A stretch of DNA of 64,000 nucleotides, taken from positions 323,501-387,500 of the forward strand of contig NZ_CP040396.1 in the NCBI RefSeq assembly GCF_005577435.1. The letters run 5' to 3'. Source of the DNA: Paenibacillus algicola (GTDB lineage Bacteria > Bacillota > Bacilli > Paenibacillales > Paenibacillaceae). Both the position numbers and the translations under genes were made by a program. This document shows, piece after piece, positions 26,204 through 33,729 of this stretch. The notes under the pieces are model-generated. The model searched no databases and was not told the DNA's origin. It saw only the letters and a list, made by a program, of their open reading frames with translations. Each line of letters opens with the position of its first letter. Position 1 is the stretch's first letter.

Positions 26204-27913
26204 GTGATCACGAAATTGTCCATCTTTCAGAAACTGTTTTACTTTCTTCTGTTTATGGTGGCGATTTTTGTGATCGCTTTCTGGTATATTAACAGCTTAA
26301 ATCTCAAGGTCATTCAGACCGAAGTGAACAAAAACAAAATGAATGATATGCGGTTTATTACCTCTCAGCTTACGACGCAATTCGAACAGGTGCTGATGAA
26401 CACCATGACACTATCCCAGGACTCAACGGTGAGAAGCTTCCCCGAGGCGATCAAATCCGGCGACAGATATGCCCGGTACGAAAACAAGATTGCCATTATG
26501 GATAAGCTCGCACTGAATTCGGCCTCCACAACCTGGAACAACACGGTGATTCTCTACTATCCCAATGAAAAAGAGATGATCTCCTCGGTGAATTCCTTTT
26601 CCTTTAGCAGCTTTAAGCTGCCGGATGACCGATATCATGAATGGACGATCCATATGGAGAATCCGGAAGCCGGCTATTATTCCTATATTATGCGCAGCCC
26701 TTTCAGTGTACTTCTGATCGAGGTCAGAATATCGCTGGAGAACATCACGAAAATGGTGGAGCAGTATAATTCGGGAACTCCCTTGCTGTACGATTCCGCC
26801 CAAAATACATTTATCACCAAGGATTCAGGGCTTCTTCAGGATGCATATCCGGCGATGGCCCAGCAGATTCAGGGTCTGAGCGGCTCATTTTCCCTCCGGG
26901 ATCAGGGGACCGCGTACGTGGTGAATTACATGAAATCCGATGAGCTCGATCTTTATTTTATAGACTACCATCCCAAGAGCCAATATACCCAGCAAATTTC
27001 CCGCAATAACCAGTATTTTCTTTACGCAGTGCTGATGGTGCTGGGGGGAGTCATCTGCTACACTCTGCTGCTGCGGAAGCAGGTTCAGCAGCCCGTTCAG
27101 GCGCTTCGGACCGCGATCAACCGTTTTGATCGTGGAGATCTGTCCAGCCGCGTGGATAGCCTCGATGCCAACGAGTTCTCAGTGCTCGGCAATTCGTTTA
27201 ATCGAATGGCTGAGAATACGCAAAGGCTGATTGAACAGGTGCTCCTCATCGAGATTGAAGTGAAAGAAGCGAAGCTGCGCCAGTATCAGGCTCAGATCAA
27301 TCCGCATTTTTTGTTCAATTGTCTGAATTATATACAAAGCAAGGCGAGCGTGAAGGACCATGAGTCGGTGACCGCCATGACCCTGCATCTGGGGTCTTAC
27401 TGCCGGTACATCCACAAGATCGAGCTGGTGGATGCTACCTTGATGGAAGAGTTTACCTTTGTAAAGCATTTTCTATCCATTGTTCAACTCCGTAAACGTG
27501 AAATTGCTTTTGATATTCATATTTCAGAAAGCTTATACGATGAGCGAGTGCCAAGAATGATTCTGCAGCCGCTTGTCGAGAATTGTGTGAAGCATGGCAT
27601 TGAGCCGGGGATGCAGTCCGGGATTGTGTCAATCCGGACAGAACCGATGAAGCACGGCTTTGAGATTGTCATCGAGGACAATGGAGTAGGGATGACGGAG
27701 GAGAGAACACTGGCTATACAGCGGCATATGGATGACGTAATCCCCCAGGACGGCGCTCTGGGTGCGGGCATCCGCAATGTACACCAGCGACTGCGTCTAT
27801 ATTATGGGAAAAATTCCGGGTTGATCATAGAATCCACTCCCTTCAAGGGAACCTGCTACCGGATCCAGATACAGAAAGGAGATGATGAGCATGCTGCAGA
27901 TTTTATTGGTTGA
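26204..27913 (+). CDS. YesM-type sensor histidine kinase
   Basis: The 569-residue membrane kinase has a first helix near residues 10-30, an extracellular sensing region of about 250 residues, a second helix near 275-295, a HAMP linker (VQQPVQALRTAINRFDRGDL), the phosphoacceptor His368 in QINPHFLFN, and an ATPase domain with PLVENCVKHG (N box) and DNGVGM (G1 box). It would sense a ligand, perhaps a xylo-oligosaccharide directly or via the binding protein, and phosphorylate the adjacent regulator. Start is GTG 26204 with TAGGGGG upstream. Its 3' end overlaps the regulator gene, so the two are translationally coupled. Confidence 0.92.
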   Translation: MITKLSIFQKLFYFLLFMVAIFVIAFWYINSLNLKVIQTEVNKNKMNDMRFITSQLTTQFEQVLMNTMTLSQDSTVRSFPEAIKSGDRYARYENKIAIMDKLALNSASTTWNNTVILYYPNEKEMISSVNSFSFSSFKLPDDRYHEWTIHMENPEAGYYSYIMRSPFSVLLIEVRISLENITKMVEQYNSGTPLLYDSAQNTFITKDSGLLQDAYPAMAQQIQGLSGSFSLRDQGTAYVVNYMKSDELDLYFIDYHPKSQYTQQISRNNQYFLYAVLMVLGGVICYTLLLRKQVQQPVQALRTAINRFDRGDLSSRVDSLDANEFSVLGNSFNRMAENTQRLIEQVLLIEIEVKEAKLRQYQAQINPHFLFNCLNYIQSKASVKDHESVTAMTLHLGSYCRYIHKIELVDATLMEEFTFVKHFLSIVQLRKREIAFDIHISESLYDERVPRMILQPLVENCVKHGIEPGMQSGIVSIRTEPMKHGFEIVIEDNGVGMTEERTLAIQRHMDDVIPQDGALGAGIRNVHQRLRLYYGKNSGLIIESTPFKGTCYRIQIQKGDDEHAADFIG

Positions 27914-29510
27914 TGACGAGCATTATGTCGTAGACGATTTAACGATCGCCTTTCCCTGGGAGGAGTTCGGCATTGGCAAGGTCCATCAAGCGTACTCCGG
28001 CGTCCAGGCTGCACAGATCCTGCAGGAGCATCCTGTAGATATTCTCATTACCGACATCGCGATGCCGGGGATGAATGGACTGGAATTGGTGGGCTTGGTT
28101 AAAGAGCATCATCCCCATACCAAGTGTATTCTGCTGACAGGCTTCTCTGATTTTGAATATGCTGTCGAGGCTCTGAAGCATGGGGTGCTGGAGTATCTGG
28201 TCAAGCCTCTGGATCAAAGTCAGCTGCGAGCGACACTGCATGCAACCGTGACCAAAATTCATGAGGAGCTGAGCATGGCCGCCTCATTAGATCTTGCAAA
28301 GCTGGCTTTCCGAGAACACCTGCCCTTGCTGAAGGATAAGCTGCTGAGTGAGCTGGTACAGGGCAAGAAATTCAGGCCGGATGAGCTGGCGGACAAAATG
28401 AATCACTATCAGATCTCCATCCACGAGCAGGAGGTTGTTCACTTGGTCCTGGTTCGTTTGGAGGAGCGCTTTACCAACTACGGTTCAGACAGTCAGCTGC
28501 TATTTGAATACGCTGTCATTAACATTGCGGAAGAGATTTTTGGTGATAGCTTTGTAGTCTGGCAGTGCCGGGACCCATACGAATATCTGGTGTTTCTTCT
28601 GAAATATAAGGAGGAAGGCAAGGGCCTGAGCCCGGAACAGGTACTGAAGCAGCTGAACAACAAGGCAGATCAATTGCACTATAACGTGAATGAGTATTTA
28701 AAGGGCGGCATTTCGGTCGTTGTATCCAACCCCGGATTATTCACTCAGGATGTGCGCAAGATGTACGAGGATGCTGTGTATGCCCTGAAGCAGCAGGTGG
28801 GAAGCCGCCAGGGCTATCTGCTCTCCGTGGGTGGACGTCCCCAGCAGGCGCAGGTACAGCCGTTAAGAATACTGTATGAGCCTCCGACCCTTATTCATCT
28901 GCTGGAGACCGGGCAGTGGGAAGGCTATAAGGAACGGCTTGCGCGTATTCAGCAGGAATATGACAGCTGGGAGGGGTGCAGTGAAGAATATTTTGAAGAA
29001 ATTCGGAGCTTGCTGTTATCTTCCTTTCATTATATTGCCCACAAGAATCAGAAGCTTCTATCCGATCTGGTGGGATATGAACGAATGCATAAGTCCTCGT
29101 TTCGCTCAATGGAGCAGCTTATGCGGTGGGGAGAAGAGCTTGCCGAGCTGTTAAAGGACCAGCTGGAGACGGATACGCAAACGAATCAGCAGAAGATCAT
29201 TCAGGAAATTTCCAGCTTTTTAGATGTGAGCTATGCAAATGCCAGTCTTCAGACTGTCGCGGATCATGTGTCTCTGCATCCCTCTTACGTATCCAGGCTG
29301 TTCAAGCAGGTTACGGGGAGCAGCATCAGTGATTATATTCATAAACTGAAGATGGAGCGGGCTTTGGCACAGCTCAGAGACTCGGACGCCAAGGTGTATG
29401 AAATCTCCGAGCAGCTCGGCTATTCCAACTCCCAATATTTTATCAAGGTGTTCAAGGACGAATTCGGGATGACACCTCAGGATTATCGTGAAAAAACGGG
29501 CGTGAAATAA
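27891..29510 (+). CDS. YesN-type response regulator with AraC DNA-binding domain
   Basis: The 540-residue protein has a receiver domain (VDDEH, Asp55 in TDIAMPGMNG, Lys in YLVKPLD), a long middle region of about 280 residues, and a C-terminal AraC/XylS pair of helix-turn-helices (NASLQTVADHVSLHPSYVSR; then VYEISEQLGYSNSQYFIKVF and the closing GMTPQDYRE). It probably activates the transporter operon and perhaps the xylanase genes in response to the kinase. ATG 27891 has AAAGGAGA at good spacing; an in-frame ATG at 27882 is too close to it. The gene overlaps the kinase gene by 23 bases. Candidate TTGTTAT direct-repeat sites lie before two glycosidase genes. Confidence 0.92.
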   Translation: MLQILLVDDEHYVVDDLTIAFPWEEFGIGKVHQAYSGVQAAQILQEHPVDILITDIAMPGMNGLELVGLVKEHHPHTKCILLTGFSDFEYAVEALKHGVLEYLVKPLDQSQLRATLHATVTKIHEELSMAASLDLAKLAFREHLPLLKDKLLSELVQGKKFRPDELADKMNHYQISIHEQEVVHLVLVRLEERFTNYGSDSQLLFEYAVINIAEEIFGDSFVVWQCRDPYEYLVFLLKYKEEGKGLSPEQVLKQLNNKADQLHYNVNEYLKGGISVVVSNPGLFTQDVRKMYEDAVYALKQQVGSRQGYLLSVGGRPQQAQVQPLRILYEPPTLIHLLETGQWEGYKERLARIQQEYDSWEGCSEEYFEEIRSLLLSSFHYIAHKNQKLLSDLVGYERMHKSSFRSMEQLMRWGEELAELLKDQLETDTQTNQQKIIQEISSFLDVSYANASLQTVADHVSLHPSYVSRLFKQVTGSSISDYIHKLKMERALAQLRDSDAKVYEISEQLGYSNSQYFIKVFKDEFGMTPQDYREKTGVK

Positions 29511-29529
29511 AAAGCTCATTTCATCTTAA

Positions 29530-30136
29530 CTCAACGTTCGCAGCTTAAATTTGGCAGATAAGCCTTGATATAACTGGGGAAATCGGCAACCAATGCTGTA
29601 TTTGTGAACATGTAAGAAGCTTGCATGCCTGTCGAAAGCGCTTGATCGATTATTGCGGGCCACCTCAGGTGCGGGCAGGCGTGCCTCCATCCGTCTTTTG
29701 TAGCCGGACGTCCGCTGATCGATACCGTCTATAATTCCATTCACTTGCGACTTGAGCGAAGCCAGCAAGGAGAAGTCGACGGGGATAAACGTGTGCCCAT
29801 CTGACCAGCCCAGTGTAAGCATTCGAAAACCTTTGTAGTAACAGCCGCTCGCATGGTCCTTACATCTGGAAAGCAATGCAACCGCCTTGCTGCGATTACG
29901 TTCAAACATAGAATCATCGACTATAAAGACAGATACCCGATTGGCGCTATGATTTAAGAAACGATACACGGTGTCTTTTCCAGGGAACGTTGCTCCCTTA
30001 CCGCTTTCCAGCAAACGAAACCAGTTTTTGTGGTGAAACAAGTGGTGTTTTTCTATTTCGCAACGATGATATTGAATATGTCATATCTTCAGTTACATCA
30101 TGCATTTGAGTCGATTTTCGCTCTGCAAAAGTTAAG
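29530..30136 (-). mobile_element. IS4-type element, internally deleted, copy B
   Basis: The left end (CTCAACGTTCGCAG at 29530) and the right end (rc CTTAACTTTTGCAG at 30136) form an imperfect terminal inverted repeat. The minus strand encodes transposase pieces: HHKNWFRLLESGKG, VFIVDDSMFERNRSK, YYKGFRMLTLGWSDGH and QRTSGYKRRMEA, typical of a Bacillus/Paenibacillus IS4 group. Two losses are visible. About 30 codons after FLNH are missing, as in copy A at 1-531. A further 200 or so bases of the 5' part of the gene are missing only here, between AACAAG and TGGTGTTT, where copy A retains them at about 244-444. It cannot encode an active transposase. Confidence 0.82.
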
Positions 30137-30150
30137 TATTTAAGTATTGA

Positions 30151-30245
30151 TCTAATTTATTCAGCTACCGGCAGGGGTAGTTCATTGGTTTCGCGAATAC
30201 TTTACATATGAGTTATTTACGAAGTTCGCAGATATGACGTTAGGT
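30151..30245 (+). repeat. attC-like repeat 1 (partial)
   Basis: The left part (TCTAATTTATTCAGC) and the right part (GAAGTTCGCAGATATGACG, then GTTAGGT) match the ends of the repeats at 30982 and 31867. The right end GTTAGGT fits the integron core-site pattern GTTRRRY. The centre differs. It directly precedes the methyltransferase gene. Confidence 0.5.
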
Positions 30246-30279
30246 GAAATGGCTGTAAAAAAGCCTTTGGAGGTCACTC

Positions 30280-30954
30280 ATGGGAGTAGATTGGTATAAT
30301 TCTATCGCTTTACGAAATGGCGGTTATAAAACAAATGCTAAATTTCTAATAGAAGGCATTAATGCCGAAGAAATTTATGAACAAGAGTTAATTAAACTTC
30401 TTCCTAACTTTTATCAGGTGTTAGATGCAGGTTGTGGTCATGGTGATTTTACAATCAGAATGTCACAATTTTCGAAATCAATTGTGGGACTTGATAATTC
30501 GATTGAATTAATAAAAATTGCTAAATCAAATCAAGTGGGAAGGGATAACATTGAATTTGTATTTATCTCAACAAAAGAAGAGTTACCATTCAAAGATGAA
30601 CAATTTGATCTTATATACGATAGAAAAGGGCCAACATCAATCCTAAATCATAGTCGAATTCTTCGATCTGGAGGGACAGTGTTTGGGATTCATTCAGGCG
30701 CACTAGAACTTGTTAAAGAACGACTTCAACAAAATGGTTTTATAAGGATTGAAATTAGAGAATATAAGGAATCAAGAATTATATTTCCTAATCGAAATGA
30801 GTATATAAAATTTGTTTCTGATATTCCTGGAAACCCAGATTACAGTGAAGAACGATATAAGGATGAACTGGAAAAAATGATTGTTGAAAATACGTTTAAC
30901 GGAATAATTCAAATAAAAGATTATAAATACATTTGGAAAGCACAAAAGCCGTGA
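30280..30954 (+). CDS. Class I SAM-dependent methyltransferase
   Basis: The 224-residue protein has the S-adenosylmethionine-binding motif DAGCGHGDFT (about residues 50-59), an acidic second motif (VGLDNS) and the motif-IV region DLIYDRKGPTSIL. It would transfer a methyl group to a small molecule; the substrate is unknown. It starts at ATG 30280 with TGGAGG seven bases upstream. Base composition is AT-rich relative to the glycosidase genes. It lies between two attC-like repeats, as the first gene of a same-strand cassette-like array. No promoter is obvious close by. Confidence 0.85.
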   Translation: MGVDWYNSIALRNGGYKTNAKFLIEGINAEEIYEQELIKLLPNFYQVLDAGCGHGDFTIRMSQFSKSIVGLDNSIELIKIAKSNQVGRDNIEFVFISTKEELPFKDEQFDLIYDRKGPTSILNHSRILRSGGTVFGIHSGALELVKERLQQNGFIRIEIREYKESRIIFPNRNEYIKFVSDIPGNPDYSEERYKDELEKMIVENTFNGIIQIKDYKYIWKAQKP

Positions 30955-30981
30955 AAGTAATCCAAGAAGCCATCCACATCA

Positions 30982-31100
30982 TCTAACATTATATTAACGC
31001 ATCTGGAATTCGCCCTCGGTCCCAGAAATAAATTTGAAGAGGTGGTTGGCTGGGACACACCCGGCTATCGCCGGGCGTCGTGAATATGAGAAACGTTATC
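30982..31100 (+). repeat. attC-like repeat 2
   Basis: A 119-bp unit beginning TCTAAC and ending AAACGTTATC aligns along its whole length with the unit at 31867-31978. The inner arms GTCCCAG (31019-31025) and CTGGGAC (31050-31056) pair perfectly. A further local hairpin CCCGGC/GCCGGG lies at about 31060-31075. It sits between the methyltransferase gene and the next small gene. Confidence 0.7.
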
Positions 31101-31125
31101 GGAAATATTAATTCTGGGGGTTCTT

Positions 31126-31287
31126 ATGTTTATCAATGAAGTAGTAAATAAAAGGCAACCAACAGGTATGTTGGCTGCCGTTGTTGGGGCAATAGTTGGG
31201 GGAGTGATTGCATCTATAGTCTCTTACACATTAATGATTTTGGATATAAAAGTTCAATTTGTTGATTATATGAGAAACGTTATATGA
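31126..31287 (+). CDS. 53-residue membrane protein in cassette array
   Basis: A short protein with a basic N-terminus (FINEVVNKRQPTG) and one glycine-zipper-like helix (AAVVGAIVGGVIASIVSY), ending VDYMRNVI. GGGGG lies six bases before ATG 31126, which supports translation. The end of the frame is formed by ATATGAGAAACGTTAT, a 16-base exact copy of the end of the preceding repeat, so the gene is bounded on both sides by the same core sequence. No family is recognised. The Cass2/GyrI-like gene follows after 47 bases. Confidence 0.55.
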   Translation: MFINEVVNKRQPTGMLAAVVGAIVGGVIASIVSYTLMILDIKVQFVDYMRNVI

Positions 31288-31334
31288 AAGATTTGCAAAC
31301 CTATAAAATTATAAAACCATAAAGGAGCTCTGTT

Positions 31335-31823
31335 ATGTCAGTTCAGATTGAAGACAAGGGATCATTTACGGTAATCGGTAAATTAGGACAAGGATTAGCG
31401 GCGGAAGGTCCCAAATGGATACCTGCTCTTTGGCAAGAGGCCAATAATGAATTCGGGGAAATTCAGAATTTAGCGAAGACAAATGAAGAAGGAAATCTAG
31501 TTGGTCTTTGGGGGGCAATGAGCGATATATCGGAAAGTTTTGAGCGTTGGACCGACCAAGGGAAATATTTAGCAGGTTGCGAGGTATTAGATCATTGCGT
31601 TGCTCCGGCAGGATGGACTAAATGGATCATCCCATCGTATAAATATGCTGTTATTCAATGTAATCAAAATACATATCAAAGGGAATTTAAATATATGGTT
31701 AATGAGTATCTGCCGAGCAATGGTTATTCGATCGTAGGGGCAGTGCATGAATATTATAAACCAAATGAGACAAATGGGAACCTGTACTTATATTTTCCGA
31801 TAGAAAGAATACTGGATAAGTAA
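31335..31823 (+). CDS. GyrI-like effector-binding protein, Cass2-like
   Basis: The 162-residue soluble protein has the alpha-beta layout of AraC effector-binding (GyrI-like/SRPBCC-unrelated) domains: FTVIGKLGQG in strand one, a helix with WIPALWQEANNEF, the core GLWGAMSD and LAGCEVLD, and the conserved WTKWIIPSYKYAVIQC segment ending in LYLYFPIERI. The nearest recognised relative is the integron-cassette-encoded Cass2 family, which binds cationic drug-like molecules. That assignment is by motif memory, not by search. AAAGGAG precedes the ATG. It lies in the second cassette-like unit, between repeats at 30982 and 31867, and is AT-rich. Confidence 0.78.
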   Translation: MSVQIEDKGSFTVIGKLGQGLAAEGPKWIPALWQEANNEFGEIQNLAKTNEEGNLVGLWGAMSDISESFERWTDQGKYLAGCEVLDHCVAPAGWTKWIIPSYKYAVIQCNQNTYQREFKYMVNEYLPSNGYSIVGAVHEYYKPNETNGNLYLYFPIERILDK

Positions 31824-31866
31824 AGAAGAGCATTATTAAGCAAATTGTAGGAAGGCAAGTCCTTCA

Positions 31867-31978
31867 TATAACACGTATTCACGCATCGGGCTGGCGCCCT
31901 CGGTCGCAGACGTGGGTGCGAGGAAGTGGTTGCTGCGACAACGCCCTACGGGAGTTCGTAAATGCCAGAACGTTATAA
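31867..31978 (+). repeat. attC-like repeat 3
   Basis: A 112-bp unit beginning TATAAC and ending CGTTATAA, so its ends are complementary. The inner arms GTCGCAG (31903-31909) and CTGCGAC (31933-31939) pair perfectly. The middle base pair of these arms differs from repeat 2 on both sides, which keeps the pairing. GTATTCACG near the left can also pair with CGTAAATGC near the right. Confidence 0.72.
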
Positions 31979-32100
31979 GAAATTAGCGCAAGTGCTATAT
32001 TGAATGTGAACTCAGGAAGTGTATAAAATCAACATTTTCTGGAGCGTTCTTATAAATTGGCGTATAATAAGGTAGAGCAATCTAAAGGAGGCTATTACCC

Positions 32101-32328
32101 ATGAGTGCTTCGAAACACAATGATATCGACAATATTTTGGATCATCTGAACGATACGAATAAATTAGTAGCCAAGAGCTTTTTATCTTGGTTACTCGAAA
32201 AACAAGCGGATGAAGAAGACGAGTATTTAACAAGCGATGATTTAAAGGCATTAGAAAAAGGTCGAATTGAATATCAGAATGGACAAACAAAATCATTGGA
32301 GGACTTGAAGCGTGAGTTCGAAATATAG
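32101..32328 (+). CDS. Antitoxin of a RelBE-type pair
   Basis: The 75-residue acidic protein has a short helical N-terminus (NDIDNILDHLNDTNKLVAKS) and an acidic tail with LTSDDLKALEKGRIEY and LEDLKREFEI, the pattern of RelB/Phd-like antitoxins whose C-terminus wraps the toxin. It overlaps the toxin gene by 17 bases and has a strong AAAGGAGG site. It should neutralise the toxin and repress the operon. It forms the third cassette-like unit with its partner, downstream of repeat 3. Confidence 0.85.
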   Translation: MSASKHNDIDNILDHLNDTNKLVAKSFLSWLLEKQADEEDEYLTSDDLKALEKGRIEYQNGQTKSLEDLKREFEI

Positions 32329-32581
32329 AGTTGAATTTTCGAATGATGCTGAAAAGACACTTGTAAAACTAGATAAACCAATGATAAGGAGAATTTTTAA
32401 AGCCCTGGATCTGTTGTGTAATGATCCATTTGATGCTCCGAATGTAAAGAGAATGAAGGGATCTGAAGAACAAATTTTCAGATTGCGAGTAGGGAATTTT
32501 AGAATCATCTATGAAATCAAGGATAAAGAATTAATAATATATGTAGTACGAGTAGGACCAAGAGGAGACGTATACAAATGA
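32312..32581 (+). CDS. RelE/ParE-family toxin
   Basis: The 89-residue basic protein has the RelE fold signature: YRVEFSNDAEKTLVKLD at the start, a helix with MIRRIFKALDLL, and the C-terminal FRLRVGNFRIIYEI and VVRVGPRGDVYK strands carrying the basic and aromatic residues used in mRNA cleavage. Start is GTG 32312 with TGGAGG eight bases upstream, inside the antitoxin gene. A perfect hairpin terminator follows within five bases of the stop. Toxin-antitoxin genes are common stabilisers of cassette arrays. Confidence 0.9.
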   Translation: MSSKYRVEFSNDAEKTLVKLDKPMIRRIFKALDLLCNDPFDAPNVKRMKGSEEQIFRLRVGNFRIIYEIKDKELIIYVVRVGPRGDVYK

Positions 32582-32585
32582 CATC

Positions 32586-32614
32586 ATGCCCTAACAAAAT
32601 CTGTTAGGGCATTT
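32586..32614 (+). terminator. Terminator of the toxin-antitoxin operon
   Basis: ATGCCCTAACA and its exact complement around a five-base loop, followed by TT. The T-run is short. Confidence 0.7.
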
Positions 32615-32660
32615 GGATTTAATGGAATTTTTGAAGGTTATTCAGGAAGGCAATAACATC

Positions 32661-32870
32661 TTATAACAACACATTCACGCTGCGTATCTGTCGCTCCTTG
32701 TTCCAGTCGAAGTAGAAGAAGTGGATTCTAAGAAGTAAACTCAATGCATGGAAGTATAATCAGCCAGACAACCCTGGCATGGAAACGTAAAAAGTATCCT
32801 CTAATCCGATGTATCCTGGAGCCTGACAACGAAATTTAGTATGAATTTGATAGCAACATTCTATATAAGG
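32661..32870 (+). repeat. attC-like repeat 4, interrupted
   Basis: The left half (TATAACAACACATTCACGC, then a conserved GAAGTGG) aligns with repeat 3 as far as about 32725. The right half reappears at about 32820-32870 (CTGACAACG, then AACATTCTATATAAG). Roughly 100 bases between them have no counterpart. It precedes the DUF3221-like lipoprotein gene. Confidence 0.45.
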
Positions 32871-32920
32871 GAAAACCGTCAATTATTGAGGAAGGTCCAA
32901 CAGTGTTAGGAGGAATATGA

Positions 32921-33271
32921 ATGAAAGGGTGGAGTTTGCTTGTAGTAACTTGTTTTTTCTTGTTTATTGTTAGTTGCTCTGGAAATGAATCAATCAATCC
33001 TGAGACATGGGATCGTTCAAGTGGCTATGTGATTGCAAAAGAAGACCAGAAAATATTGGTGGTCAGGCATAAACCTGAACTTGAAACTGGCAACATGTCA
33101 GTATCAGAACTTCTCAAACAAAACCAACCTGATGCAATTTGGATAACGCTCAAAAATCCAGAAGTGTATGACACTATAGCAATAGGTGATAATGTGGAGT
33201 TAGGTATTGAAGGAGTAATTAAAAACTCTTATCCCGCCCAAGTCAATGCTACCGTAAAAGTAAAGAACTAG
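32921..33271 (+). CDS. DUF3221-like lipoprotein
   Basis: The 116-residue product has a signal sequence with lipobox VSCS (Cys near residue 19) and a small beta-barrel domain: SGYVIAKEDQKILVV, then AIWITLKNPEVYDTIAIGDN and VELGIEGVIKNSYP, the DUF3221 pattern. It should be attached outside the membrane; function is unknown. AGGAGG precedes ATG 32921. It follows repeat 4 and is the last gene of the cassette-like run, on the same strand as the others. A decayed relative lies at 11719. Confidence 0.8.
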   Translation: MKGWSLLVVTCFFLFIVSCSGNESINPETWDRSSGYVIAKEDQKILVVRHKPELETGNMSVSELLKQNQPDAIWITLKNPEVYDTIAIGDNVELGIEGVIKNSYPAQVNATVKVKN

Positions 33272-33326
33272 TGTCATTTACAATGTTAAAAAACGCTGTT
33301 GTGGATTGGTTTGGTCAAGCCCCCAT

Positions 33327-33560
33327 TTAGTAGACATTGAAAAAGCCCTGGGCTGCAAGCTGGTGCCGGTACTCAACCGGCGTCAGCTTATTTAGTTTTC
33401 TCTGTGCTCTTCCCTTGTTATAAAAGTGAATGCATTCCTCAATTCTCCTTTATGCTTCTTCTATGCTTCAATGCTTCGGATATTATAAATATATAGAGCC
33501 TCTACTTTTAGATGTGAGAAGAAGCTCTGGGTGGTGGCGTTGTCGTAACAATTGCCTCTG
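33327..33560 (-). mobile_element. IS3-family transposase 3' fragment
   Basis: On the minus strand two frames spell the end of an IS150-group transposase: GNCYDNATTQSFFSHLKVEA with the final catalytic-domain motif, then after a frameshift ECIHFYNKGRAQRKLNKLTP and VEYRHQLAAQGFFNVY before the stop at 33327. About 80 codons remain. It abuts the IS4-type fragment at 33561 without a gap, so one element was inserted in or deleted into the other. Confidence 0.82.
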
Positions 33561-33701
33561 CGTGAGCAGCTCATTCAAATTCATGAAGATATGGCTAAGA
33601 AAGCAAACAAGAACATGACAAGACTCATTCAATCACAACTACAGTAATGGATTACCGATTTGCCCAGTTATATCCGACAAATTTGAGCTGCAAAAGTTGA
33701 G
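33561..33701 (+). mobile_element. IS4-type transposase C-terminal fragment
   Basis: The plus strand encodes REQLIQIHEDMAKKANKNM and RLIQSQLQ, then a stop codon where a tyrosine or similar would be, then WITDLPSYIRQI and the element end GAGCTGCAAAAGTTGAG. The end sequence and the PSYI-like tail match the element at 29530-30136 in inverted orientation. This is a third relic of that IS group in the window. Confidence 0.72.
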
Positions 33702-33729
33702 ATCTCAAGATCAGAGTCCCCTTAACAAA

